In this document: positions 25,371 to 35,174 of the stretch, in pieces
How positions within the stretch are numbered: position 1 is the stretch's first letter
Layout: the number at the start of each line of letters is the position of its first letter
Source: Nitrobacteraceae bacterium AZCC 2146
GTDB lineage: Bacteria; Pseudomonadota; Alphaproteobacteria; Rhizobiales; Xanthobacteraceae
Reading direction: 5' to 3'
NCBI GenBank assembly: GCA_036924855.1
Contig: JBAGRP010000001.1
Span: 5,940,001-6,004,000, forward strand
Length of the DNA: 64,000 nt
Position numbers and translations under genes: made by a program
Notes under the pieces: model-generated
Seen by the model: only the letters and a program-made list of their open reading frames with translations
What the model was told of the DNA's origin: nothing
Database searches by the model: none

Positions 25371-27461
25371 ATGGCAATGTTTCAGGGAGCCGAAGTGCGG
25401 CTTGCCGTCGATATCGGTGGCACTTTTACGGATATCGTGCTGGACGTGGGCCAGGATCGCAGGACGCGCAAGGTGCTGACGACGCCCTCGCGACCGGAGC
25501 AAGCGGTGCTGGACGGGATGCGTCTCATTCTGGCCGACGCGCGCGCACACATCTGCGATATCGACGTCTTCATTCATGGCACGACGCTCGCGACCAACGC
25601 CATCATAGAACGCCGCGGCGCGAAGACGGCGCTTGTCGCGACGCAAGGCTTTCGCGACGTGCTCGATATCGGTACTGAGAGCCGCTACGATCAATACGAC
25701 CTTGCGATCGATAAGCCGAAGCCGTTGGCGCCGCGCTCCCTGCGCTTCGCCGTGCCTGAGCGCATCGATGCGCAGGGCGCCGTGCGGCTGCCGCTCGATG
25801 AAGCTGCCGTGCGCGCACTCGCGCCCGACCTGCGCGCGCAGAACGTGGAGAGCGTCGCCTTCGCCTTCCTCCATTCCTATGCCAATCCCGAGCATGAACG
25901 GCGCGCCGCCGCGATCCTGAAAGAGGAATTGCCGGCCATATGGGTGACGCTGTCATCGGCGGTGTGTCCTGAAATTCGCGAATATGAGCGGACTTCAACA
26001 GCCGTCGCCAACGCCTATGTGCAGCCTCTCATCGCCGGCTATCTCACACGCATGGCCGAGGCGCTGCAGGTCGAGCAATTCCGCGGCGCCATCTATCTCG
26101 TGACCTCAGGTGGCGGCGTCACGTCGATCGAGACGGCGCAGCGCTTTCCGGTGCGCCTTGTCGAGTCGGGCCCGGCGGGCGGCGCGATTTTCGCGGCGCA
26201 GATTGCGGCTCGTCTTGGCGAGACCAAGGTCTTGTCCTTCGATATGGGTGGCACCACCGCGAAGATTTGCCTGATCGAGAAATATCAGCCCGAGACCTCG
26301 CGCGTGTTCGAGGTCGATCGCGCTGCGCGCTTCCTGAAAGGTTCGGGCCTGCCGGTGCGCATTCCCGTGATCGAAATGGTCGAGATCGGCGCCGGCGGCG
26401 GCTCGATCGCGCGGGTCGACGCGTTGAAGCGCGTTACGGTCGGGCCCGAGAGCGCGTCGTCCGAGCCGGGGCCGGCCTGCTACGGCCGCGGCGGTCAACG
26501 CCCCGCCGTGACCGATGCGGATGTCGCGCTCGGCAAGATTGATCCCGACGCATTTGCCGGAGGGACGATCAAGCTCAGTCTCGAGCTATCAAAACAGGCA
26601 CTGTCGCGCGATATCGGCGAGCCGCTGGGACTGTCGGCGGAAACCGCGGCCTACGCCGTGCATGAGGTCGTGTGCGAGAACATGGCGAGCGCAGCCCGCG
26701 TGCATGCGGTCGAGCGCGGCGCCGTGGCCGGTCAGCACACCTTAATCGCTTTCGGCGGCGCCGCACCGCTGCATGCGGCGCGCGTTGCCGAGAAGATCGG
26801 CGTCTCGCGCGTGATCGTGCCGTCGAACGCCGGCGTCGGCTCGGCGGTCGGATTTCTTGCGGCGCCCATCGCGTACGAGCTGGTGCGCAGCCGTCATGTC
26901 AGGCTCGATACTTTCGATACCGCCGCGGTGTCCGATCTGCTGCAGGAGATGGCGACGGAGGCGCGTGCCCTGGTGGAGCCCGGCGCTGCCGGTGCGCCGG
27001 TGCGCGAACGGCGCGCTGCCTTCATGCGCTATGTCGGACAAGGCCACGAGATCACGGTCGAACTGCCGAACAGGCAGCTGATCGAGGCGGATCTCGCAGG
27101 TCTGCGTCAATCGTTCGAGGCGGATTATGCGGCCTTGTTCGAGCGGCCGATTCCAGGCGCTGCGATCGAGGTGTTGAGCTGGTCGGTGCTCGCGACCACC
27201 GAGCCGCGAAATCCGCCGCGCGTCGCCGAGGTGACGCGCAGGCCGGCCGGGAAAGCTTTCGGCAGCCGCAAGTTTTTCGACGGACGCGCGGGACAGGTTG
27301 TCGAGATTCCGCTGTACCGCCGCGACCAGATGGCGCCGGGGGCGACCATCGCGGGACCGGCCGTGATCGCGGAAGATGAAACCTCGACATTCGTCTCGAC
27401 GAGCTTCAACGCCCATATCGACGGTGCGGGCAGCATCGTCATGGAACGGAAGGCGGCGTGA
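25371..27461 (+). CDS. hyuA: Hydantoinase A / N-methylhydantoinase subunit (HyuA)
   Basis: 696 residues, the normal length. An actin-like ATPase core is visible at the N-terminus (LAVDIGGTFTDIVLD), then IHGTTLATNAIIERRGAKTA, a second phosphate segment (LSFDMGGTTAKICLI) and IEIGAGGGSIARVD-type GGG motif (VEIGAGGGSIARVD). HyuA couples ATP hydrolysis to ring opening of hydantoins, 5-oxoproline or related cyclic amides, together with HyuB. The ATG has GGAG close upstream. The stop overlaps the hyuB region by a few bases, so the subunits are co-translated. Specificity (hydantoin, oxoproline, acetone-carboxylase-like) cannot be set from sequence alone. Confidence 0.93.
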   Translation: MAMFQGAEVRLAVDIGGTFTDIVLDVGQDRRTRKVLTTPSRPEQAVLDGMRLILADARAHICDIDVFIHGTTLATNAIIERRGAKTALVATQGFRDVLDIGTESRYDQYDLAIDKPKPLAPRSLRFAVPERIDAQGAVRLPLDEAAVRALAPDLRAQNVESVAFAFLHSYANPEHERRAAAILKEELPAIWVTLSSAVCPEIREYERTSTAVANAYVQPLIAGYLTRMAEALQVEQFRGAIYLVTSGGGVTSIETAQRFPVRLVESGPAGGAIFAAQIAARLGETKVLSFDMGGTTAKICLIEKYQPETSRVFEVDRAARFLKGSGLPVRIPVIEMVEIGAGGGSIARVDALKRVTVGPESASSEPGPACYGRGGQRPAVTDADVALGKIDPDAFAGGTIKLSLELSKQALSRDIGEPLGLSAETAAYAVHEVVCENMASAARVHAVERGAVAGQHTLIAFGGAAPLHAARVAEKIGVSRVIVPSNAGVGSAVGFLAAPIAYELVRSRHVRLDTFDTAAVSDLLQEMATEARALVEPGAAGAPVRERRAAFMRYVGQGHEITVELPNRQLIEADLAGLRQSFEADYAALFERPIPGAAIEVLSWSVLATTEPRNPPRVAEVTRRPAGKAFGSRKFFDGRAGQVVEIPLYRRDQMAPGATIAGPAVIAEDETSTFVSTSFNAHIDGAGSIVMERKAA

Positions 27462-27463
27462 CC

Positions 27464-29122
27464 ATGAGCGAGGCAAGCGGCGCGAGCCTGATCGATCTGC
27501 AGATCATGTGGCACCGGCTGATCGCCGTGGTCGAGGAACAGGCGCAGGTTCTGCTGCGCACGGCCTTCAGTCCGATCGTGCGCGAGTGCGGCGACCTCTC
27601 GGCTGGTGTGTTCGATGTGAAGGGGCGGATGCTGGCGCAGGCCGTGACCGGCACGCCGGGCCATGTCAATTCGATGGCCGAGTCGGTCAAGTATTTCATC
27701 GCCCATTTCCCGATCGAGACGATGAAGCCGGGCGACGCCTACATCACCAACGATCCCTGGATGGGGACCGGCCATCTCAACGACTTCGTCGTCACTACGC
27801 CCTGCTTCAAGGACGGCAAGCCGGTCGCCCTGTTTTCCTGCACCAGCCACCTAATGGATATCGGCGGCATCGGTTTCGGGCCGGACGCCACCGACGTCTT
27901 CATGGAGGGGCTCTATATCCCCATGCTGAAGCTGATCGATCAGGGCGTCGTCAATGAAACGCTGATGGCGATGATCCGCAGCAATACGCGTCTGCCGATC
28001 GACACCGAGGGCGACACCTATTCGCTAGCGGGCTGCAACGATGTCGGCTGTCAGCGCCTTGTCGAGATGATGCGCGAATTCGAGATCGATTCGCTCGATG
28101 CGCTTGGCGATTTCATCTGCGACCGTTCGCGTGAGGCGGTGCTCGCCGAGATTGCCCGGCTGCCGAAGGGCGTCTGGCGCAACAGCATGGTCGTCGACGG
28201 CTATGATGAGCCTGTTACGCTCGCGGCGACGCTGACGATCTCGGAGGAGGGCATCCACGTCGATTATGCCGGCACGTCGGCCGCTTCGAGGTTCGGCATC
28301 AATGTGCCGCTCTCCTACACCACCGCCTACACCGTGTTCGGCCTCGGCTGCGTGGTCGCATCGCAAATCCCGAACAACGCGGGCTCGCTGCTGCCGCTGA
28401 CCGTGGCGGCTCCTGCGGGCGCGATCCTCAACGCGCCGAAGCCCGCGCCGGTGGCGTCGCGTCATGTCATCGGCCAGATGCTGCCCGACGTCGTCTTCGG
28501 CTGCCTGCGTCAGATCATTCCCGAGCGGGTGCCGGCCGAAGGCACGTCCTGCCTGTGGAACCTCAATGTGCGCGGACAGACGCGCAGCGGCGCCGGCGGC
28601 AATTACGGATTCTCCATGGCGGTGACGAGCAACGGCGGCACCGGCGCGCGTTTTGCCAAGGATGGGTTGTCGGCCACGGCCTATCCCAGCGGCGTGCGCG
28701 GCACGCCGGTCGAGATCGCGGAGACGCAGACGCCGTTGATCTTCTGGCGCAAGGAGCTGCGTCCGGATTCGGGCGGCGCCGGCCGCACCCGCGGTGGTCT
28801 CGGCCAGATCATCGAAGTCGGCAGCGGCGTCGATGCACCGTTCGACATTCTGGCGGCCTTCGACCGCATCGATCATCCGCCTCGCGGCCGAGATGGCGGC
28901 CGTGACGGCCAGGCCGGTTATGTCGGGCTGAAGTCGGGACAGAAGCTGCGCGGCAAGGGTTTTCAGACCGTGCCGCCGGACGATCGGCTGGTGGTGATGA
29001 CGCCAGGGGGCGCCGGGATAGGCGATCCGAGGGAGCGCGCGCCGACGAGCGTACGCGCCGACGTCGAAAGCGGCCTGGTATCGAGCGAGAATGCGGTTGC
29101 GGTTTACGGTTTCGCCGGCTGA
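27464..29122 (+). CDS. hyuB: Hydantoinase B subunit (HyuB)
   Basis: 552 residues from the ATG at 27464; an overlapping GTG at 27458 is possible. Family blocks seen include IMWHRLIAVVEEQAQVLLRT, FSPIVRECGDLSAGVFD, GDAYITNDPWMGTGHLND and the metal-site region SHLMDIGGIGFGPDATDVF, ending VVMTPGGAGIGDPRER. It forms a complex with HyuA. A TRAP importer follows on the same strand, which suggests that this system brings in the cyclic or carboxylated substrate. The assignment is confident at family level. Confidence 0.93.
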   Translation: MSEASGASLIDLQIMWHRLIAVVEEQAQVLLRTAFSPIVRECGDLSAGVFDVKGRMLAQAVTGTPGHVNSMAESVKYFIAHFPIETMKPGDAYITNDPWMGTGHLNDFVVTTPCFKDGKPVALFSCTSHLMDIGGIGFGPDATDVFMEGLYIPMLKLIDQGVVNETLMAMIRSNTRLPIDTEGDTYSLAGCNDVGCQRLVEMMREFEIDSLDALGDFICDRSREAVLAEIARLPKGVWRNSMVVDGYDEPVTLAATLTISEEGIHVDYAGTSAASRFGINVPLSYTTAYTVFGLGCVVASQIPNNAGSLLPLTVAAPAGAILNAPKPAPVASRHVIGQMLPDVVFGCLRQIIPERVPAEGTSCLWNLNVRGQTRSGAGGNYGFSMAVTSNGGTGARFAKDGLSATAYPSGVRGTPVEIAETQTPLIFWRKELRPDSGGAGRTRGGLGQIIEVGSGVDAPFDILAAFDRIDHPPRGRDGGRDGQAGYVGLKSGQKLRGKGFQTVPPDDRLVVMTPGGAGIGDPRERAPTSVRADVESGLVSSENAVAVYGFAG

Positions 29123-29174
29123 CGCGTGCGGCGGCGGCTTTGCGTTTCAATGTCAACAAACCGGAGAGGGCGTT

Positions 29175-30174
29175 ATGATTACGCGGCGGACTTTCACGAC
29201 GGGAGCGGCAACGATGCTCGCCGCCGGCCATCTTTCGACGCGCGCCATGGCGGCGACGGCGAACTGGGACATGTCGACGGTGTGGCCCGACGCCAATTTC
29301 CACACCCAGAACGCCATGGCTTTCGCCGAGGAGGTCAGGAAGCAGAGCGACGGCGGCATCAACATCACGGTGAAGGCCGGCGGTCAGCTCGGCTTCAAGG
29401 GGCCCGAACATCTGCGCGCCGTGCGCGACGGTCTGGTTCCGCTCGCTGACGTGCTCAATATTCAGCAGGTCGGCGACGAACCCTTCATGGGCGTGGAAAG
29501 CATTCCGTTTCTCGCCGGCTCTATGGATGAGCTGAAGGTCCTGCACAAATATGTGCGGCCTGAATACGAGAAGATCACCGCGCGCAACAACCAGAAGATC
29601 CTCTATGTGGTGCCCTGGCCGACCCAATACCTTCACCTCAAGGTGAAGGTCTCGACGGTCGAGGGGTTGAAAAACATCAAGATCCGCGTGCCCGACAAAG
29701 GCGGCGTCGATACGCTGGGCGCGCTCGGCATGGCGCCGATCATGATTCCCTGGGGCGAGACGATTCCTGCGCTGGCGTCGGGTGCGGTCGCCGGCGTTGC
29801 GACCTCGGCGGTGTCGGGCGTCGACGGCAAGTTCTGGGAGTTCATGAAATACATCCATCCGACCAACCATGTCTGGTCGTCGCAGATGCTGACCGTCAAT
29901 CTCGAGTCCTGGAAAGCTCTCGGCGCGGATCAGCAGAAGCTGGTCGCCGACGTCGCCGCGAAGATGGAGCCGGGTTGTTTGGGCGAACTCGCTCAAGGCC
30001 GACGTCGACAGTCTCAACCGCCTCAAGGAGGGCGGCATGGAGGTGATGCCGGTGCCGGACGCGATGATGACGGAGATTCGCGCCCGGACCGCACCGCTGC
30101 TCGACGCCTTCCTCAAACGTGTGCCGGCGGCGGACAAGCCGGTAAGGGCCTATCTTGCCGAAATGAAGCGCTAG
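29175..30174 (+). pseudogene. TRAP transporter substrate-binding protein DctP, frameshifted
   Basis: The start MITRRTFTTGAATMLAAGHL has a twin-Arg-like signal, preceded by GGAGAGGG. The DctP body is intact (MSTVWPDANFHTQNAMAFAE, VPWPTQYLHLKVKVS, IRVPDKGGVDTLGALGMAP). Near 29972-29980 the frame breaks: the first frame goes out of family after AAKMEPG, while the +1 frame continues WANSLKADVDSLNRLKEGG to a natural stop, AYLAEMKR, at 30172-30174. One extra base (or two missing) explains it. The binding protein is dead as given unless this is a sequence error. It belongs with DctQ and DctM downstream. Confidence 0.85.
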
Positions 30175-30184
30175 GAGCGTGGCC

Positions 30185-30778
30185 GTGACGACGGTTTTGC
30201 CTGCTACTCCGGAGAGCCTCAACGCGGCAGCGCCAGCGCCGCTGCGCATGCTGCTCGACGGGATCGATCGACTCGGCCGGCTCGACGGCTGGATCGGCGG
30301 CGGTTGCCTGCTGACGCTGACGCTGCTGATGCTTGCCGAAGTCGCAACGCGTTTTTTGTCGAATTTTCTGCCGTTCTTTCCTCCGACGATCTCGATCGCC
30401 TGGGAGTATTCCTCCTATCTGATGGCGGCATCATTCACCTTCGGCGCCGCCATGACGCTGCGCGTCGGCGGCCATATCCGTGTCGTGATTCTCCTGAAGA
30501 ACGCACCGGCGCCGATCCGGCGCGCGCTCGAGATCCTCTCGGCGCTCGCCGGCTTCGTCTTCATGGCGTTCCTGACCTCGTCGATGGTCAAGTTCGCCTG
30601 GGGATCCTTCACGCGCGGGCAGTTGTCGACGTCGAGCGATACGCCGCTGTGGTTTCCGCAGGCCGTCGTCACCTTCGGGATGCTGCTGCTGACGCTGCAG
30701 TTCCTGGCGCGCGCCATCCAGGCGGCGCTCGGGCTGCCGCTAGAGGATCATCGCATGAAGGCCTCGCCCGTCGAATGA
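30185..30778 (+). CDS. TRAP transporter small permease (DctQ)
   Basis: About 197 residues with four hydrophobic segments: GGCLLTLTLLMLAEVATRF; the SYLMAASFTFGAAMTLRVGG region; ILSALAGFVFMAFLTSS; AVVTFGMLLLTLQFLARA. The central GAAMTLRVGGHIRV matches the DctQ loop. It bridges DctP and the large permease DctM in the inner membrane. I prefer the GTG at 30185, seven bases after AGGAG, over the GTG at 30179. It is the only one of the three TRAP genes without a frameshift. Confidence 0.85.
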   Translation: MTTVLPATPESLNAAAPAPLRMLLDGIDRLGRLDGWIGGGCLLTLTLLMLAEVATRFLSNFLPFFPPTISIAWEYSSYLMAASFTFGAAMTLRVGGHIRVVILLKNAPAPIRRALEILSALAGFVFMAFLTSSMVKFAWGSFTRGQLSTSSDTPLWFPQAVVTFGMLLLTLQFLARAIQAALGLPLEDHRMKASPVE

Positions 30779-30830
30779 CCACGCGTGCAACGAGAGCCAG
30801 CGCCGCTCCCGCCATCGGAAAACAACTTCC

Positions 30831-32136
30831 ATGACCATCGAAGTCGTCAGCCTGTTCGCCATCCTGTTCGCGTTGCTGGCAGGGGGTCTGTGGATCGGGC
30901 TGACCCTCGCCCTCACCGCGACCTTGCTGCTCGCGATGTTCCGGTCGATCCCGCTCGACAAGCTGCTTCCGCAATACCGCCTGGAATATCCTGACCACGC
31001 AGGAGCTTCTGGCGCTGCCGCTGTTCATCCTGATGGGCGAATTGTTGTTCCGCACCCGTCTGTCGCGATCGTTGTTCCAAGGGCTGGCGCCGTGGGCCGG
31101 ACTGCTGCCGGGACGTCTGCTGCATGTGAACGTGATCGGCTGCACGATCTTTGCGGCGATTTCGGGCTCGTCGGCCGCAACCACGCAGGTGATCGGCCGC
31201 ATGTCGCTCAACGAACTGCTGCGCCGGGGTTATTCCAGGGATATCGCGATCGGCTCGCTGGCCGGGGCCGGCACGCTCGGCTTTCTGATTCCGCCGTCGA
31301 ACATCATGATCATCTATGGCGTGCTCGGCGACGTCTCGATCCTGAAGCTGTTCACAGCGGGAGTCCTGCCGGGCCTGCTGCTGGCGGGGACCTTCATGGC
31401 CTGGGTGATGCTGCACACCACGCTGGACAGTGCCCTGGTGCCGGAGGCCGAGGCGAAACTCTCGTTGGTCGCCTGGCGCGACCGCTTCGCCGCCTTGAAA
31501 GATCTTGCACCGGCTCTGTTTCTGATCGTCTGCGTGCTCGGCTCGATGTATGGCGGCCTTGCGACGCCGTCGGAGGCGGCGGCCGTCGGCGTGCTCGGCG
31601 CGGCGCTTGTCGCCTGGGGGCAGGGATCGCTGACGCAGCAGGTGATGCGCGATGTGATCGTCGGGTCGGTGGTCACCTGCTCGATGATCGCGCTGATCGT
31701 GCTCGGTGCCTCGATCCTCGGTAACGCCGCGGCGTTCCTCGGCATTCCGCAATCGGTGGCTGCGTTCGTGAAAGGCCTCGGCCTGTCGCCCTTCATGCTG
31801 ATCGTGGTGCTGATCGGCTTCTACCTTGTGCTCGGCTGTTTCCTCGATGGCTTCTCGATGATCGTGATGACGTTGCCGATCGTGCTACCGATCGTGAAGG
31901 GCGCGGGATTCGATGAGATCTGGTTCGGTATCTTCCTCGTGCTCGCGGTCGAGATGGCGCAGATCACGCCGCCTGTCGGCTTCAACCTGTTTGTCATCCA
32001 GGGCTTGACGGATGACGGGCTTGGCTACATCGCGCGTGTGACGTTGCCCTATCTGATCATCATGATCGGCTTCGTGCTGCTGCTGACGCTGTGTCCAAGC
32101 ATCGTCACCATCCTGCCCAGAGCGCTCTACGGATAA
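30831..32136 (+). pseudogene. TRAP transporter large permease DctM, frameshifted
   Basis: The N-terminus MTIEVVSLFAILFALLAGGL reads in one frame to about DKLLPQ. From about 30976 the family sequence continues in the next frame as TAWNILTTQELLALPLFILM, then GLLPGRLLHVNVIGCTIFAA, GFLIPPSNIMIIYGV and IVMTLPIVLPIVKGAGF, to a normal end. An extra base near 30973-30976 accounts for the switch. The full protein would be about 434 residues with 11-12 helices, the usual DctM size. It is dead as given. The same type of lesion lies 1 kb upstream in dctP. Confidence 0.85.
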
Positions 32137-32592
32137 ACCGCCCGAACACTGTCGAAAACAACCGCGACGTCGCTGGCGTTACGCCGGCCGCCTTCAGAGG
32201 CGTGCTCCCGCGATCGATCTCGGCAAGAAATCGCTTGCTGTGACCTCCGGCGAGCAGTCCGATTGCGGGAAGGGCGCCGTACCGACAGCCCGCCTCAAGA
32301 GACAGAGATTTTAGAGAGTTGTGAGACTGTCCCGGGTGTTCTGCTCGGTATTTTCCCAGACCGCCAGCAGTACGAGTTTTGAGTAGGCGACGACGGGCCC
32401 GTGATTTGTGGACCTGTGTCGGAAAACCGGCCCCGATTTTGCCGCTTCTCACTAAAGCCTGCCGTAGCGCAGTTTCTGGTCATAACCAAAGTCCGCGTCG
32501 GATAGGTTCAAACTCGGCAAAAAGTTTTTGAGCGAATTGATTTAGGCAATCCCAGGCGATGGCACATAAGAGTTCTGCTCGCTGCGCTGCAG
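32137..32592. other. Intergenic stretch left of the insertion sequence
   Basis: No supportable gene. Short frames on the minus strand (for example LEAGCRYGALPAIGLLAGGH) are not recognised. The GC content falls towards 32500 and marks the approach to the mobile segment. Confidence 0.4.
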
Positions 32593-33682
32593 TGTGTACC
32601 GAAAACCTTATCCGAGTTGATGACGTGACGGAATCGCGTAAGCTGGCGGAATGATCGAGCTACTCTGTTTCGTTCTGGCCGTCCTGGCCTCGCCATTCAA
32701 GTCGAAGACTCTGCTTGAAGCTGTGAACGCGGTGCTTCGACAATCAGTTGATTGTCTTGAGGCGCAGGCTGCATGGTCGCGTCGGGCTCACGAACAATGA
32801 TCGCTGGTTCCTTATCCAGCTATATCGCTGGTTTCCATCAATCCTGAAGGTTCTCACAATCATCCGGCCCGAGACGCTCGTGCGTTGGCACAGGGCCGGC
32901 TTTCGCTGCTACTGGCGTTGGAAGTCGCGTCCACCGGGAGGGCGACCGCAGATCGAAACGGACCTCCGTGTGTTGATCCGGCGGATGAGCATCGAGAACC
33001 CGCTTTGGGGAGCACCACGCATCCACGGAGAACTTCTCAAGCTCGGGTTTGAGGTCGCGCAGTCAAGCGTCGCCAAGTACATGGTCAAACGACGGGGGTC
33101 GCCGAGGCAGGGATGGCGAACCTTTCTGCACAATCACGCCCCAGATATCGTCGCCATGGATTTGTTTGTTGTCCCGACTATTGGCTTCGACTTGCTCTTT
33201 GCCTTCGTCATCATACGACTAGACCGCAGGGACCTCGTTTGGATTAACGTCACAACCAACCCGACCGCGGAGTGGGTTGCGCGCCAGATAACAGAAGCGT
33301 TCCCCTGGAATGAGGCTCCGCGCTACATGATCCGCGACCGGGATCGGGTCTATGGTGCCGTTGTCACACGTCGATTGCGCGCCATGGGCATCCGGGACAG
33401 GCCTACCGCACCAGCCTCGCCCTGGCAGAATGGCTTTGCCGAATGGCGGATCGGATCGATTCGACGCGATTGCATCGATCATATCATCGTTTTGAATGAA
33501 GCGCATTTGCTCCGAATTTCGAAGAAATATGCCGCGTACTATAACGAACTGAGGACCCATCGATCGCTCAATAAGGATACGCCGGTCTCTCGTTCGGTTC
33601 AGCGTACGGGAAGCATTAGATCACTTGCACTCCTCGGCGGACTTCATCACCGCTATGTCCGAGTTTAGGTTTTCGGTACACA
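32593..33682 (+). mobile_element. Complete 1090-bp insertion sequence (IS481/IS3-like integrase-core type)
   Basis: The ends carry a perfect 16-bp terminal inverted repeat, TGTGTACCGAAAACCT at 32593 and its reverse complement ending at 33682. The triplet CAG flanks both sides (32590-32592 and 33683-33685) and could be a 3-bp target duplication, though three bases alone is weak evidence. A single transposase gene fills the element. A partial inverted copy of the same right end lies at 43327. Confidence 0.85.
32651..33668 (+). pseudogene. IS transposase with rve integrase core, frameshifted near its start
   Basis: The N-terminus reads MIELLCFVLAVLASPFKSKT and then leaves the family near 32745. 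The downstream frame resumes IVLRRRLHGRVGLTNNDRWF and runs intact to HHRYVRV. The DDE triad is visible: Asp in VAMDLFVVPTIGF, Asp in MIRDRDRVYG and Glu in WQNGFAEWRIGS (N-x3-E). A single extra base near 32745 separates the halves, so the transposase is probably inactive unless a programmed shift is used. Downstream translation could begin only at a weak TTG. Confidence 0.8.
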
Positions 33683-33799
33683 CAGACCCTAAGGGCGAAA
33701 AGCGCCCCGTGGACGTGCGGTGGCTCCGGCATGCCCAGCGGGCTGGCAGGGCGTGAAAGTCACTTATTCGATAAGATGCTTATCACCGAAGCAGCGATA

Positions 33800-34300
33800 T
33801 TAAATCATCCTCACCGCCGTCATATCGTTGTGCAAGATCGATTGTTCGTCACGATTATCCCACTTGATCGTCACGCCAGCCCAGTCTTTCCCAACGACAG
33901 TGCCTGCGTCGTTCTTGTCGTCGTTCCAACATACCCGAGCACCGACGTGTAACTTTCTTGATTGATCGCCGGTCATTGATACTCTTTCGAAGGCTGGTTT
34001 GTACGCTGACAATAGGACAGACCGCATTGCCATCTTGGGCGCGTGCAGCGCAGACCTTGCTGGGAGTCCCTGCGTTTGCGGTCGCGGAAGAAGATAGCGA
34101 ACGGTCACTTTATCAATGACGATATCGCCGGGCAGCATCGCTGCCTCCATGGCGTCCCAACATTCATTATTGAGTTCTGATCGCGCGCTAAGCGCTCGAT
34201 GTAGCGCTGGGGACGTCTTGACTATATGCCCGACGCCGCGCTTTGTCGCCTCGACAAGTTGGGTGTGAAGTTCATGCGCGTGATGGTCGATTGATACCAT
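33800..34300 (-). CDS. Conserved hypothetical protein with a C-terminal SH3/KOW-like domain
   Basis: 166 residues. The N-terminal helical part contains HAHELHTQLVEATKRGVGH. The C-terminal fifty residues (LHVGARVCWNDDKNDAGTVV, GVTIKWDNRDEQSILHNDM) look like a small beta-barrel of the kind found in rhizobial hypothetical proteins next to DNA-processing genes. It shares the minus strand with the broken small gene 36 bases upstream, so the two may be one transcript. Function unknown. It lies inside the IS-bounded segment. Confidence 0.6.
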   Translation of the reverse strand: MVSIDHHAHELHTQLVEATKRGVGHIVKTSPALHRALSARSELNNECWDAMEAAMLPGDIVIDKVTVRYLLPRPQTQGLPARSALHAPKMAMRSVLLSAYKPAFERVSMTGDQSRKLHVGARVCWNDDKNDAGTVVGKDWAGVTIKWDNRDEQSILHNDMTAVRMI

Positions 34301-34336
34301 TGGTAATCCATCTGACCACGTCGGGCGAAATCTCAG

Positions 34337-34527
34337 TCAATGTCCGGTCGCCAGTCGCGTCGAGCCGCTGTCAATAATATTGAGAGTACCCATCAATTTG
34401 ACGGCATAGCCGAGAGTCTTCAGCCGGTCGCTGATGCGCACCGGCACGGTGCCCCTCGCAAAGACATACCCAGTTGTTTAAGAGCCACGAATTCGTCGTC
34501 CGAGAGAACATCATAGACAGTAGGCAT
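34337..34527 (-). pseudogene. Small hypothetical protein, frameshifted
   Basis: The minus strand reads MPTVYDVLSDDEFVALKQLG and MSLRG, then a one-base deletion in a G run near 34462. The other frame then continues TVPVRISDRLKTLGYAVKLM, GTLNIIDSGSTRLATGH to a stop. The repaired product would be about 63 residues. Both halves are convincingly protein-like and abut exactly at the G run. Function unknown. Confidence 0.55.
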
Positions 34528-35174
34528 GAAGTGTTGCTCCGGTTTCTTGACAAACGTCATTGACTGAAACCCATTTCTGCGGCCGATCTGACAGGTCTTT
34601 CTTGGCTAACGCGACGACATGCCTGAAGCCCTATAGCTAATTTTGAGTGTTGGAAGGTATTTATCGTTTTCTCGCCGGTTAGCGGATCAAGGTTAACCGT
34701 CCGCGTTTTTACATGACCTGGACCCGGAACGGACGTATGGCAAACGCGCAACAGCAGTGAGGCGCTTATCGTCCCGATGACGCCGAAGCTGTGATCCGGC
34801 GGGCCAGCCTGATTGCTAGGCATTCCCGCGTGAACTCGTCGATCATCGTCGATGTTTACGAGCACGATCCGCTTTATGCTTCTAAGCAGGTTTGCAAAGC
34901 TGCGTATCCGTATCAGCGCGAAGCCATGCAACAGCCTTCGGAAAAATAGATGCCTGAATACAGGACGATTTGCCTAAGCATTTGCCATCGCACGAGAGAT
35001 TGGGTGTGGAAACGCTACTGCCCCGACCACGGTGAAGCGAGATGCCGAACATTTTTGAGATCGAAGGAAACTAATTGCTACCGACAATAGTCCCGGCCGA
35101 TATTTACTTAAGGTCAATTATTTTTCTCAAAGAGAAAACATTGAGATGAGGCAATTGTCGAGGATCTTGGCAAG
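34528..35174. other. Regulatory/intergenic stretch upstream of the amidase
   Basis: A minus-strand frame (34557-34931) is open but has no recognisable motif. The last 60 bases are AT-rich and hold a perfect inverted repeat (35122-35138). The promoter of the amidase-ABC-dmm series is expected here. No regulator gene lies in the cargo. Confidence 0.4.
35122..35138. promoter_or_regulatory. Perfect inverted repeat upstream of the amidase
   Basis: TTTTCTC-AAA-GAGAAAA, 7-bp arms and a 3-base centre, 36 bases before the amidase ATG. It could be an operator for a dimeric repressor or a weak hairpin. No protein in the cassette is an obvious partner. Confidence 0.4.

Noticed and set aside
33683..33799. 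Possible longer target-site duplication of the 32.6-kb IS
   Set aside because: Only CAG matches on both sides; nothing longer can be aligned.
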